64,000 nt of DNA from Neocallimastix lanati (nom. inval.). Lineage: Eukaryota > Neocallimastigomycota > Neocallimastigomycetes > Neocallimastigales > Neocallimastigaceae. Shown piece by piece: positions 16,949 through 29,413 of the stretch (the first letter of the stretch is position 1; every line of letters begins with the position of its first letter). The notes below the pieces were generated by a model. The model was not told where the DNA came from. It saw only the letters and a program-made list of their open reading frames with translations, and did not search any database. Position numbers and translations under genes: made by a program. The DNA lies in assembly GCA_016946835.1 (NCBI GenBank), contig JACVTC010000020.1:912501-976500 (forward strand), written 5' to 3'.

Positions 16949-19021
16949 TCTTGTAATTTTTTTTTTTTTATTTTATTCTTTTTATTTTATTCTTTTTATT
17001 TATTTATTTATTTATTTTTTTTATAAATATAATAAAACCTCTTAATTATATGTTATTTTATAAAAAAAAAAAATTGATATTTAATTTAGATTAAAAAAAA
17101 AAAAAGAAAAGAAAAAAAAAAGAAAAAAAAATTGCTGTATTTATAAGTAAAAAAATTTAATTAATTTAAAATAAATATATGAATAAAAAAAAAAAAAGAA
17201 AAGAAAAGAATTTATTAATAATCAACCTAAATTAAAACATCGGATATATAAATCCGCATTATGAGTAATATATATAATGTATATATAATGCATGTAATGT
17301 ATAAAAGCTGATATAAGTTGTATAATCATTAATTTAAAAGTATTCAATAAATAAAAAATTTTTAATTAAAAACTTTTTTCTTTCAATATTTTTTTTTCTT
17401 TAATTTAGAATAATTTAGTGTTATGTAACTCTTAATTAAAAAATATATAAATAAAGTTGACATAAAAATTAATCATAAATTCCAGACTCTTTGACAGTAT
17501 TTATATTAATATTTATATAAAATGTACAGAATATAATTATTTAAATTTATTTATTTATTTATTTATTAAATATACTTTATGGTGATAATAATTCATGAAA
17601 TTATTTATTCATTTATTTATTTATTAAATATATTTAAATGATGCTAATTTGTAAATAAGAAACTCATTATTAGAATAACATTATTATTATTTTACAAAAT
17701 ATGACAAAAATAAAAAAAAAAAAAAAAAAAATAGATATTTCTCTTTTAAGTGAATCCCACTAAATCAAAGAACATATCTTATATATTAAAAAAAATATTA
17801 AGGTTTATAAAAAATAAACATAATATAATAAATATTAAAAATTAAAAGTTCATCTATATTAATTTATATTAAAGCCACAACGATAAAGATTTTTTTTAAT
17901 ATTTTATACGTTAATATATTTTACATTAAATTAAATTATTATGCAATATATTCTGGTTTATTAGTATTTTTTAGAAAAGAAATAAACTATATTTAATAAT
18001 ATTTATTAAAAAAAAAAAAAAAAAAAAAATACTTGAAAATTAACCGTGTAATTTATTTTACTTCTCATCTTAGTAATAATAGGTACTAAATGAAAATGAT
18101 TCATTGAAAGGTATTCTAAGATATAATGAATGAAAAATGATACAATTTCTTTAAAATTTTTTAAAATTAATAACTTTGACAAATAAAATCGATAAAAAAC
18201 AATTGCAATAAAGCAATTATACTAAAAACATTCATTTCGAAATGTTCGGATTTATTACCATCACCTTTGGTATCAAGAGAATTAAGATGGTCTTCCTTTA
18301 ATTAACTCTTTAAAAGATGAATCATCAAGAATATAACAATAGGAACCAAAAAAAGATAAACATAAATATTTTTTTATTAAAAAATAAATAAATAAATACA
18401 TAAATAAATAAATATCTAAATAAATAAATAATTAAATATTAAACTGATAATAATAATAATATAATAATAATAATAATATTAATAATATAATAATAATATT
18501 AATATATAATAATAATATAATAATAATATTAATAATATAATAATAATAATAAGAGTCTTGTTTTATATTAATTCAATTATTTAATTTTAATTATTATTAT
18601 TATTATTATTATTACTTTACACATACAACAACAACAACAACAACAAAAAAAAAAAAAATTTTATAAATTTTTTTTTTTTTTTTTTTTTTAAGAAATAATA
18701 GTTTTATAATGCTATTAAATAAATAATTTTTATTTTCTTGAACAAATTTTTACTAATAAAAAATAAAATAAAATAAAATAAAATAAAATATTAATAATAA
18801 TATTAAAATAAAAAAAAAAAAAATATAAATATCATGCATTATTAGATTAAAATTTATAAATTAATGATATAAATAGATAAATATTATAAACCTTAATATG
18901 TCAATCTTTTTTCCTTATATATATATATATATTATTTTTAATATTAATTGATATTAATTGTATTATAAATCGTTAATGAACATTTATCTTATATTTTAAT
19001 ATTTAATTTTTTTTTTTTTAA

Positions 19022-19054
<33 letters not shown>

Positions 19055-19075
19055 GATAAATAAATAAAAATTAAA
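16949..19075. other. AT-rich intergenic region
   Basis: Upstream of the reductase gene and downstream of the KH-domain gene. It holds A-rich tracts with single G, (AATAATATT)n-like repeats at 18450-18555, (ATT)n at 18590-18615 and poly(T)/poly(A). A more complex patch at 18230-18350 shows a short coding-like reading on the minus strand, too short to call. Confidence 0.5.
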
Positions 19076-20498
19076 TTATTTTGTATCTGGTGATGATGGT
19101 TTATATGGTGTTGATGGTAAGGGTGGCTGAGCTGATGAATCATTTGATGTAGTTGGTGGCGGTGGTGGTGAAGTTGATGTAGGTAATGGTGGTGCTGAAG
19201 TAGGAAGTGGTGGTTGATAATAATAGTATGGATTATAATAATATGAATATTGACCTTGTGCACCAGCTGGTGCTTGATAATAAGATTGTGGATATGTTTG
19301 AGGTACTGGTGGAGTAGCTGTAGTGGTAGCAACCGTTTGGGTTTGTGTTGAACCAGTTGTAGCTGTTGGTAATGGTGGTGGTGGTGCTGCTTGGTAAGCG
19401 GAATCCGCACCTGTTTGAGGAGGTGGTGGTGGTGGATAGGTATAACCAGGATAGGAATATCCTGGAGCTTGATATGGGTTTGTCATATTTAAATTACGAT
19501 AGGTATTACCATATGGATTTTGATTATAAGTATTATAATGTGGTCTTGGATTATTTGGACGGTTTCCTTTATATTGTTTAAATTTCTCATATTCAGCTTT
19601 AACTGTTTTAATTAAATCATCAACTAATTGTTTTGCCTTTTCTAAACCTTCTTCAGTTACAGAACTTTTAATTAATGATTTAATATATATATATAATATA
19701 TATATATATAATATAATTAAAAATAATAAATAATTAATTAAGTAAGTAAGAAAATAATAGTTTGATGTTATCAATAATACCATAGATATTAAAATCCTAT
19801 AATGATTATGATTAATTGGATTATATTTTTTAAAAATTTATTTATTTACCTAATTTGGAAAAACATTGGTTCAAAGGCTTCCGTACCAGAAGTAGGTTCA
19901 ATAAAACCAGATCCTTTACCACGAAGTTGTAATCTTGCTCCTGTTTCACGATGAATATGTTTGACATTTGCTCCTTGAATACCAATTAATTTGAGTTTTG
20001 TATTGAATGAACGATCATCGATACCAATAAAAACTTTTGCTTGATGAAAACGCTATTTTCATTTATATTAATTTGATTAATATTTATCATTATTTTATTT
20101 GAAATTGATATTTAAATTATTGTTATTTATTGTTGATATTGTTTTTGTATTATTTATTATATATAAAATAATAGTAATAAAAATAATAAAACCAATTTTT
20201 AAGGATATATAGTTTCAATATTAAAAAAATTGATATTTAGATAATAGTTATAAATTAAAAAATGTAATAATAATTAAATTAATAATAATGAATATATTGC
20301 TTTATTATACTTTTGAAGTTTGTCCTGCTGGTTTATGATATGCACTTGTTGTAGTATCTGTATGAACAATAACTGGTGGGGCACTATCAATAATTTCTTG
20401 AATTTTTTCTAAAGCTTTATCTAGTATTTCTTGTGTTTCAGCTGCAACATGAAGATGAAGAGGCTTTATATTTTAATAATTATTAATAATTGCAAAAA

Positions 20499-20577
<79 letters not shown>

Positions 20578-21410
20578 TAAAAAATATATATAAAAAAAAT
20601 AATAATAAAAGAAATTTTAAAATATCCACAATATGATTTATGTAAACCATGAAATCAATTAATATTTATAATATTTATTTTATTCATTTCTTTTATTTAT
20701 TTTTAATAAATATTTACAGGGTCTTTTGGTGTTGCCATAGATTTATTTGGATAATATTTTCCTCTTGTAATGATTTCCGCTTTAGTTTCTTCTTGTAGTT
20801 TATCTAAAAATGAAGCTTTTGTTAACATATAACGATTTTTTACATCATTAATTTCGACATTTTTGAAAAATTTTCCTTTATTAGAACTTTTATCGTTTAA
20901 GTTATATGAGTCTGAATTTGAATTCACTATTACAGAAGTTGTCGTAGTAGTAGTTGTGGCTGTTGTTGTAGAAGTTAAATTATTATTTTTAATATTAATT
21001 CCTTTAGCTTGTAAATTTGCTGCAATCTTTGCCAATTCTTCATTAACTTGCTGTTGAATTGCTGTATTAATATTTATTTTATTTTATTTTATTTTATTTT
21101 TATCATTATTAATATTTTAATATCAAAAATTTAATTAAAAAAAAAAAAAAACTATTAATATATTATCTTATTATTACTGAATTTTAAATTTATATTAAAT
21201 ATTTAAAAAAATAAATTACAATTTGAGTCTTTGGATGTATCAGGTAATGAAGGAGATACTGATGAAGTATTTGAAGCAATAGGATTATTTGTAGTAGGTG
21301 TGGTTGAATTATTGCTTTTAATATTGATTCCTTTGGATTGTAAATTTGCTGCAATCTTCGACAATTCTTCATTAACTTGCTGTTGAATTGCTGTATTAAT
21401 ATTTATTAAG

Positions 21411-21443
<33 letters not shown>

Positions 21444-21900
21444 TTAATATCAAAAATTTAATAAAAATAATATTATTAATATATTATCTTAATTTATTAT
21501 TACATTTATATACTACATTTATTTTTTATTATCAAAAAATATTGATAATATCTTTTCTTTAACTTTGATTATATTAAAATTTAAATTTATACTAAATATA
21601 CAAAAAAAAAATATTAATTACAATTTGAACCCTTAGATGTATCATTCGGTACTGGAGATGTTAAATTTGAATTTGTGTTTTGAAGTTTAGCAGCAGCAAG
21701 TGCATCAGAAGGGTTTGGTGGTGTTGCTACTTCATATTCATTTGGACTTCCCTGGTCATCCCATTTTCTCTTACGACTACAATTTTAATATTAATAATAT
21801 GAATATTTTTTTATCATATAAAATTAGTGTTTATGCTATATATACATATATTATTGATATTTATATTGGTTATTTACATTTTATTATCAACTGTCACCAT
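19076..21900 (-). CDS. KHDC4-like: KHDC4-like KH-domain splicing-factor protein, 7 exons, 545 aa
   Basis: Exons in reading order: 21900-21878, 21776-21622, 21390-21220, 21061-20718, 20463-20311, 20052-19850, 19664-19076; all GT..AG, frame open throughout. The N-terminus carries RKRKWD (residues 9-14), a basic-Trp motif like the UHM-ligand motifs of SF1, SF3B1 and KHDC4. A first KH-like domain without GXXG spans exons 4-5 (NDVKNRYMLTK to the VIVHTD segment). A second KH with GIQGANVKHI and the RGKGSGF segment is in exon 6 and ends in exon 7 (EGLEKAKQLVDDLIKTV). The tail is Pro/Tyr/Gln-rich. Human KHDC4 has the same order and acts in pre-mRNA splicing; nuclear RNA binding is inferred. Exon 3 is a duplicate of the flanking exon ends: the IQQQVNEEL and KIAANLQ segments occur in both exons 3 and 4. 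Confidence 0.87.
21062..21621 (-). repeat. Tandem exon-plus-intron duplication inside the KH gene
   Basis: Exon 3 (21220-21390) repeats the end of exon 2 (DTSKGSN / DTSKDSN before GTAATT) and the beginning of exon 4 (IQQQVNEEL). The two flanking introns are also alike: on the plus strand both contain TTTTAATATCAAAAATTTAA and TTAATATATTATCTTA in the same order. This shows a segmental duplication that kept the splice phase, so the protein gained 57 residues without a frame change. Confidence 0.85.
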
Positions 21901-23919
21901 TTTAAAATAATGTATAATATTTTAATACTTTAAAATTCTATAATATTAAGATAAATAAAACAAAAGTGTAATATTTTAAAGATTTTATTTCAATTGAAAA
22001 TTTAAAATATTATTTGTTGATCTATATAATGAAATAAAATTTGATATCTTTTTTTTTTTTTTTTTATTTTTTTATTATTTTTTCTTTTTTTATATTTTAT
22101 TTTTTATTATTTTTTATTTTTTCTATTTTTTTTTTTATTTTTTTCGTCTTTTTTGAAAATTTTTTATTAACTAAAAAAAAGAAAAGTAACATTTATTATA
22201 AATTTATTATAAATATTTTATTTATAAATATATAAAATGTATTTTATTTATTGAAATATTGTTAGTTTTAATTTATTTATTTTAAATTAAAATATTTTAA
22301 AATTTAAATATTAAAAGTATTAATTTACTTTTCAGTATATAAAAAAAATAATAAAATTTAACCGAAAAATAAAATAAAATAATAATAATAATAATAATAA
22401 TAAAAAATATTGTTATATAATAACAATTATAATAATAAAAGCACTGAAAAACAAAAATTATATATATAACAAAATTATATTCATATACCCATTAAAAATT
22501 TCATTAAATCATTATATAATTCTTTTATGTAATTTTATAATTTTTATTTTACATTATTTTTTTTTTTTTTTTTTTGTAATACAATATATATTAATATTTA
22601 AATATTAAATATTATAATTTATATTTTTACATGATTTTTATTTTCTGTCTTTGAATTTATAATTAAATTAAAAGAAGAAAATGTCATTAATTTATATATA
22701 TTTATGTTTTTATGTTTTATTTTTATTTTTATTTTTATTTTTTTTTTTTTTTTTTCTTAATTAAAAAATTTAAATAAAAATTGAATTAATCTAATTACAT
22801 AACTGATATTAATAAATATTAAAATAAATTGATTAATGTACATAATATTGGTATTATTATTATTATTATTTAAAATAAAATAAAATAAAATAAAATAAAA
22901 AAACAATATTAATAATAAATAACTAATTAATGCCTATTATTTATTTTATTTTATTTTATTTTTTTATTTTAAAAATTAATATTATTATAAAATTCTAATA
23001 AATAAAACTTTACTATACTTTTAATTATACTATTATATTTATTATTATTATTATTATTATTTAATTTTAATTTTAATTTTATTTTATTCTATTTTATTTT
23101 ATTATATTATATTTTATTTTATTTTATCTTATTTTTTTATTTTATTTTATCTTATTTTTTTATTTTTATGTTTGAGTTTGAATATATATTTCTTTTATTT
23201 ATATATATATATATATATATTTTATGTTAATAAAATTGGTAATTATAATTATAAAGTATTTGAAATTTCTTCAAGTTTTAGATTTTAAATTTTACACCAA
23301 CAATAATGTATTTATTCAATTACTATTATATTGTCTTATTTTACTATTTATTTTAAAATTATTCAAGAGAATTAAATTATTAACATTAAAATATAAATTA
23401 TAAAAGATTCTTTACCAATTATTAATTATATCATTTCAATGTCGTATCTTTAAAATCAATGTTAAAATAAAATATAAAATTTTTATTTATAATATATAAT
23501 TTAATTATATTAAAAAATATTGATTTATTGATTTATTATTATATTATATTATTTATTTATTTATTATTATTAATTATATTATATTATATTATTTATTTAT
23601 TATTTATTATTATTTATTTATTTATTATTTATTATTTATTATTATTTATTATTATTTATTTATTTATTATTTATTATTTATTATTATTTATTATTAATTA
23701 AAATAAAGTTAAACATTATTTATTTTATTATGATTAATTTATTTTATAATGTAGTGATTTCATAAAACTTATGTAAAATGAGTATTTTACATAAATAATT
23801 GTATGTAATTGTAGCATGATATAAAATAAAGAACCTTATTTTATAATAAAAAAGTCTTTACTAATATATAGTATTTTTAGCAGTTTATTATGATAATCCT
23901 AAGCTAGTTTATAAAACAT
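21901..23919. other. AT-rich upstream region of the KH gene
   Basis: No gene seen. It holds poly(T)-rich DNA at 22050-22160, (AAT)n at 22380-22403, TTTTA-type repeats at 23080-23165, and ATTTATT/TTATTA mixed repeats at 23520-23700. The KH gene promoter must lie within the first few hundred bases, but no TATA element stands out. Confidence 0.5.
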
Positions 23920-24254
23920 CCACAATACAGGAGAGTTGCATATCCCCAAATTGCATTTCGCCAGGTTGCATTTCGCCAAGTGGAGTATTGATATAAATAA
24001 ATGAATAAATAAATAAATATTAATTCAAAAAAAATTTTTTAAAATTGTTTTTATTCGGGAGAGGTCCAAAACGCCAATTTTTTCACGTGATATATCAAAT
24101 TTTGAGGCTTTTTAAATTAATAGTTATATGATACTATTTTGTTGTATTATTAATTTGTATTTTTTTTCTTAAAATTTATTAAGTGAATAATTAAATAAAT
24201 TATAATGGTTAGATAAAAATAAATATTTTTTTACAAAAAAAAAAATAAAATAAA

Positions 24255-24990
24255 ATATTCAAACAATTAAAAGGTTTAATATTCAAACAATTAAAAGGTT
24301 TATTTTAAAAAAAAAAATATTAATAAAATACTTTAACAATTATATAGATTTATTTATTTAAAAAAAATATTAATACAATACTTTAACAATTATATAGATT
24401 TACTTATTTAAAAAATATTAATAAAATATTTAAACAACTATTAATAAAATACTTTAACAATTATATAGATTTATTTATTTAAAAAATATTAATAAAATAT
24501 TTAAACAACTATTAATAAAATACTTTAGCAATTATATAGATTTATTTATTTAAAAAAAATATTAATAAAATACTTTAACAATTATATAGATTTATTTATT
24601 TAAAAAAAATATTAATAAAATACTTTAACAATTATATAGATTTATTTATTTAAACAACTATTAATAAAATACTTTAGCAATTATATAGATTTATTTATTT
24701 AAAAAAAATATTAATAAAATACTTTAACAATTATATAGATTTATTTATTTAAACAACTATTAATAAAATACTTTAGCAATTATATAGATTTATTTATTTA
24801 AAAAAAATATTAATAAAATACTTTAACAATTATATAGATTTATTTATTTAAAAAATATTAATAAAATATTTAAACAACTATTAATAAAATACTTTAACAA
24901 TTATATAGATTTATTTATTTAAAAAAAATATTAATAAAATATTTAAACAATTATTAATAAAATTAATTATAAACATTAATAATAAAATAT
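24255..24990. repeat. Tandem array of ~47-bp AT-rich units inside the MULE
   Basis: A unit of the form AATAAAATACTTTAACAATT followed by ATATAGATTTATTTATTTAAA is repeated more than ten times, sometimes with an extra AAAATATTTAAACAACTATT segment, giving a higher-order pattern. It lies between the left TIR and the 3' end of the transposase gene. Confidence 0.9.
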
Positions 24991-25295
24991 AAAAATATAA
25001 AAATATATTATTGATATTAATAATAAAGTATAAAAATATAGGATTATTTATTTTAAAAAAAATATTAATAAAATATTTAAACAATTATTAATAAAATAAA
25101 TTATAATAATAAAATTATAGAATATTTATTTAAACTACATAAATTTTATCAAGTATATAAACATTTTAACTTTTTAATAATTATAAAATTTTAATTAATA
25201 AATTTAATTATAAGTTTTTGTATGAAAGAATTTTAATGATTTTTTCTTTTGGAAATTCCTCTGTCATTTCATAATTATTTATTATTAAATAATAT

Positions 25296-26717
25296 TTATA
25301 AAATATTATTTAAATTAGTTAAACATTCAAACCACAATTTAGTAAGATCACTTCTATCATATTTAATATTAATTAACTTGGCTTCTTTATTTTTGTATTT
25401 TTCAATTAAGATATTAATTTCATCAGTTTTTGTTTTTGTTTTTTTTTTCATTCTCCAAATTCCTTTTATTTTCATTTGGTAATCATAATATGATAAATGT
25501 TCCTGTTCTTTTAATTTATTTATTAATTCATAAAAATTTGGTTTCATTGGAAATAGTTTATTTAAAGAATTATTGAGTGATTCTGAAGCATTATTGGTTA
25601 TATGTTCAATATTATTATAATAATTCCAACTTTTCATATCGTAACCAATTAAATATGTTTCATAAAAATATTCTAAAAATTTTAAAAATTGACAAGAATT
25701 TTTTTCAATGGATTTAGTTTTAATTAATGAAAAAATATCCATTATGTATTCAGGGTTGATAAATGGTAAGTTTGAAATTCCTTTGTAATAATTAAATATT
25801 TTTTCATCATCGTTCACTTCATTACGGCACAATTCATTTTTTTTAATTTCTAATAAATTTTTATAATGCCAAATACAGTATTTAATATTTATATTAGGAA
25901 ATATTTTTTTAACTGCTTTGGATATGCCTTTTTCAAAATCGCAATGTACATTTTTTGGTTCAGTTATAATATTATTATTAGAATTTTGTTTTAATTTATT
26001 GAATAACATTTTATATGTTTTTTGCTTTTTATTTCTTAATATTGCATAAGAAGTAGTATAAAAACTATTCAATTCTTTAACGTAAGTTCTAGTAATAAAC
26101 ACTTGTTGACTAAATTTAGGTGCGATATAAAAAGTACCATCCACAAATATATCATTATTATATTTCTTAAATAATTTTGCTTGAAAAGGGGATTGAAAAA
26201 TTACTAAATCAGAATTTTTGAATATCATAAAATCTTCATTTCGTTCAGTTTTATAATATTCAGATTCATTAGGAATTTCATTAAAAGTTGTTACATTGGA
26301 TGGTAGTTTTTTATTAATACTTCTTAATATTAGAGTTTTAACTGAAATATATTCTGGACACGGATATATAAATCCCATTTCTTTAGAAATTTCATTATAT
26401 AGTCTTTTTCGTTTTATATCAAAAGGATTTGAATGTTTTTTAATTTCATCTTTAATTTTATGTTTCATTACAGATAGGGATACACTATATTCGTTTCCAG
26501 GATGATTATGTAAACTCTCATATTTTAAGATTTCTTTCTCATTATTTAAAATAATAAAAGATTTACATTTATTATTTTTTTTATATTCGGTACATTTATA
26601 AACTTTTGAATTATCTTTCCTTGAATGTGAAAAATTAAATTTATATTGTTTATTAATAATGATTTGTTCTTCTCCTTTATTAGACTCACTTATATAAATA
26701 GTTATGTTTTCTTCCAT
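25296..26717 (-). CDS. MULE transposase with FLYWCH zinc finger, 473 aa
   Basis: The N-terminal third has a FLYWCH-type zinc finger (about residues 25-75, with Cys42, Cys51, His70 and His72), expected to bind element DNA. The catalytic core follows with the MULE pattern: Asp193 in FVDGTF, Asp260 in CDFEKG, the CIWH motif at 281-284, and Glu379 in NNASESLNNS. This is the DDE catalytic set with the usual Cys-x2-His between the second and third acidic residues. The frame is intact in one exon, and codon use is as AT-rich as the surrounding DNA. Length is on the short side for MULEs but nothing essential looks missing. It is the only protein gene between the element's terminal repeats. Confidence 0.92.
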   Translation of the reverse strand: MEENITIYISESNKGEEQIIINKQYKFNFSHSRKDNSKVYKCTEYKKNNKCKSFIILNNEKEILKYESLHNHPGNEYSVSLSVMKHKIKDEIKKHSNPFDIKRKRLYNEISKEMGFIYPCPEYISVKTLILRSINKKLPSNVTTFNEIPNESEYYKTERNEDFMIFKNSDLVIFQSPFQAKLFKKYNNDIFVDGTFYIAPKFSQQVFITRTYVKELNSFYTTSYAILRNKKQKTYKMLFNKLKQNSNNNIITEPKNVHCDFEKGISKAVKKIFPNINIKYCIWHYKNLLEIKKNELCRNEVNDDEKIFNYYKGISNLPFINPEYIMDIFSLIKTKSIEKNSCQFLKFLEYFYETYLIGYDMKSWNYYNNIEHITNNASESLNNSLNKLFPMKPNFYELINKLKEQEHLSYYDYQMKIKGIWRMKKKTKTKTDEINILIEKYKNKEAKLINIKYDRSDLTKLWFECLTNLNNIL

Positions 26718-27129
26718 TTATAAATTTTAATATATAGTTTTTAATTATATCTTTTAAATTATTATATTAATTATCTAAATATTATTTTTTAATATTAATT
26801 CTGAACAATTAAATATTCAATTTTTTTTAAAAGATAAAAAGTATTTTAATTATTTCTTTTTCTTTTAATTTTTTTAAAAAAAAAACAGATACATAAAGTA
26901 TATATGAAAATATTTTAATTTTTATTATTTAAAAATAAATTATTTATTTAATATATATAAAAAAAATTTAATTATTTATTTATTCTAAATTAATATTAAT
27001 TATTTTTTTTAATATATACTAATAAAGAATTTATGAATTAATTAATTATTTTATTTATATTATAATCTAATTAAATTATTAACTTTTAAGTCTTTTTAAA
27101 ACAACAAATATATATAGCATTTTTTAGCA

Positions 27130-27500
27130 TATAAAGTAGAACTGGGCTTTCTACTGGTTGTTATGTGACGGACTTAATAATCATCTGGTATCTATTCTTT
27201 ATCTGATTTTCCCGATAGGGTTTGGAGAAAGGGTAAAGGGGTTATAATGGCACAATTTCAGGTAAGTATTAATTCCGCTCCTATCATTATTGGATTGCCA
27301 CGTATTTAATTTCTATATTTGATCACCCATGGCATCCTAGTGTAGTTGTATAGCCTATACTGTGAGGGTTACGAGTTCAATTTCTATAGGATAACACGGA
27401 TGTTATTTGGCAAGACATGTCTACTGGAGCTACCTCTGCTTAGGAATTTGGAGCGCCGACGTCGTACTGATATAGTATAAGATATATATACCAAAGTATA
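27130..27500 (+). mobile_element. tRNA-derived SINE-like island
   Basis: A stretch clearly richer in GC than its surroundings. Bases 27331-27393 read like a decayed tRNA: ATCCTA (27334-27339) can pair with TAGGAT (27387-27392), TAGTGTAGTTG (27338-27348) fits the pol III A box, and GAGTTCAATTTC (27373-27384) resembles a B box 25 bases further on. The ATCCTAGTGTAGTTG start and CTGTGA in the anticodon region recall eukaryotic tRNA-His. A GC-richer body continues to about 27475. Best reading: a tRNA-derived SINE or pol III unit nested in the MULE. The upstream part 27130-27320 (with a GTAGAA/TTCTAC hairpin at its start) is not understood. Confidence 0.5.
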
Positions 27501-27849
27501 TATGTTCTTTACAAGCCCATATATATAATATGGGATAGACATGTGAATTCATATGTGTAAAAAACCTATTTATATATCTCTACAAAACGGTTGCTGTAAT
27601 ATATAAATAGTAATTGAAATGCGAACAACAAATTTTAATTTTTGAAATTTCAATTTACAGCTATAATTTAAGTCTTATAAAAATATTATTTTGTAATTTT
27701 TATTATTATTTAATATTTTATTTATAAATCATATATAAAATAAAAGGTTTAATTCTATTATTAAGATGTTATAATAACAACTAAAGTTTTAGTTATAATA
27801 TAAAAAATTAATATTTTAAATAATATTAATTTAAATATAAATTTATAAA

Positions 27850-28060
27850 ATAAAATTTTTTAATAATAAAATATAAAAATATTATATTGATATTAATAAT
27901 AAAATATAAAAATATTATATTGATATTAATAATAAAATATAAAAATATAAAAATATAAAAATATAATATTAATAGAAAAATATAAAAATATAATATCAAT
28001 AATAAAATATAAAATATAAAAATATAATATAAATATTAATAATAAAATATAAAAAATAAG
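27850..28060. repeat. Tandem AT-rich repeats inside the MULE, right side
   Basis: Units of the form AATAATAAAATATAAAAATA with or without TTATATTGATATT are repeated several times. They are related in style but not in sequence to the left-side array. Confidence 0.85.
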
Positions 28061-28460
28061 GTTATAAAGAAAATAATTATTTATCATTTTCCTTATAACA
28101 TGATTGTCAAAAAAAAAAAAAATTATATAAAAATATTTTATTTTTTATTGACCTTTTTAATTTTTATTTATTTATTTATTTACTTATTTATTTATACATT
28201 TATTTCTTTTTTACTTAAAATTATATTAAATTTTATGGCGTAATAATATAAATTTTAAAAGCCACAAATAAATAGATGGCTTATTAAAATTTCAAAAAAA
28301 AAAAATTGGCGAAATGGACCACATTCTTTTTATTCGATATTAATAATATTTAATTTTATTTATTGATTTATTTATTTAATAATTTTCAATTTGGCGAAAT
28401 GCCACATTTTTTAATACGCCACATGCTTTCAAAAAAATTGGCGAAATGCCCCACAATACA

Positions 28461-28512
28461 ATTGCCTAAATAATATTTAATTACATCTAAATCTTAATAA
28501 ATTACATAATTT

Positions 28513-28580
<68 letters not shown>

Positions 28581-29413
28581 TTATTTATTATTTATTATTT
28601 ATTATTTATTATTTATTATTTATTATTTATTATTTATTATATTTAATATTTTTTAATAAAAATCTTTTAGTAATATTAATGATGATTAATAAAAATAATA
28701 AATAATAAAATTATATATATATAACCCTATATATAACCCTAAATTGATAATACAAAGATTCGAATAAAAATTTCATATATTTATATTTATATGGCCATTC
28801 AATATTCATAATATTTATGTTAATCAATAATATTATATTATAGATTGACATTTATATTAAATTTTAATATTCGTACTGTTTTAGTGTTATTATTAAAAAT
28901 ATAAATATATTCGTATTATTGAAAGAATTATTTTTATCATAATTCAAATTTTAAATACATGAATTATTAACTTTTTACCTAAAACTTAATACATTAAGAG
29001 ACTATATAAATAATAATAAAAATAGAATAAATTTACTATTCCAATAAATTTTTTAATATTTAAAAATGATTACTATTGGTTATTTAATAACTATATATAA
29101 ATTAAATAAAAATTTTTATTATATAAATTATATATAACTATTTATAATGAAATTTTAAGAATATTTAATATTTCAAAAAAAAAAAAAAAATTATAAATAT
29201 TAATGAAAATATATAAAGAATTTGAAATTGAATAAATAAATATATAAATAAAATTAAGGCACTATAAAATTAAAGCAAATTGATAATAAACTTATATAAT
29301 TTAATTTAAAACAAATAAATCGATAGTTAATTTTCTGAAAATAAATATCATATATTAAATAAATATATATATAATATATAATAATAATTATATAGTTTAT
29401 AAATATAAAATAA
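28461..29413. other. Intergenic region with (TTTA)n and TTATTTA repeats
   Basis: A (TTTA)n run at about 28515-28580 passes into a heptamer TTATTTA array to about 28640. After that the DNA is plain AT-rich sequence up to the acyltransferase start. No gene seen. Confidence 0.55.

Larger units (their letters stand above)
24048..28336. mobile_element. MULE DNA transposon with TIRs and 10-bp target duplication
   Basis: The transposase gene at 25296-26717 is bracketed by imperfect inverted repeats of 27 bases (24058-24084 and 28300-28326, 20 of 27 positions equal, sharing GGTCCA and CGCCAATTTTTT). These are flanked by identical 10-base direct repeats TTTTTATTCG at 24048-24057 and 28327-28336. A 10-bp duplication fits Mutator-like elements. 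The transposase frame is whole, so recent activity is possible. The interior holds two AT-rich tandem arrays and a GC-richer island with a tRNA-like segment. Confidence 0.82.
23930..28450. mobile_element. Small element with 15-bp iterons, split by the MULE insertion
   Basis: The direct repeat CCACAATACA occurs at 23920-23929 and 28451-28460. Just inside the left copy are three 15-base iterons (23936-23980) of the form TTGCATTTCGCCAGG. On the right, between 28390 and 28450, GGCGAAATG occurs twice in the opposite orientation. Without the 4.27-kb MULE at 24058-28326 and its target copy, this would be about 240 bp, a MITE-sized element. The ends resemble those of the inner MULE, so it may be a non-autonomous relative. 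The repeat match could still be chance because CCACA also follows the GGCGAAATG motif. Confidence 0.45.

Noticed and set aside
18230-18350. Short coding-like stretch on the minus strand (SYCYILDDSSFKELIKGRPS)
   Set aside because: Too short and without supporting splice sites or neighbours; may be a gene crumb.
19366-19581. Plus-strand 71-codon open frame and the His-rich minus frame 19036-19410
   Set aside because: Shadows of the Pro/Tyr-rich tail of the KH gene in other frames.
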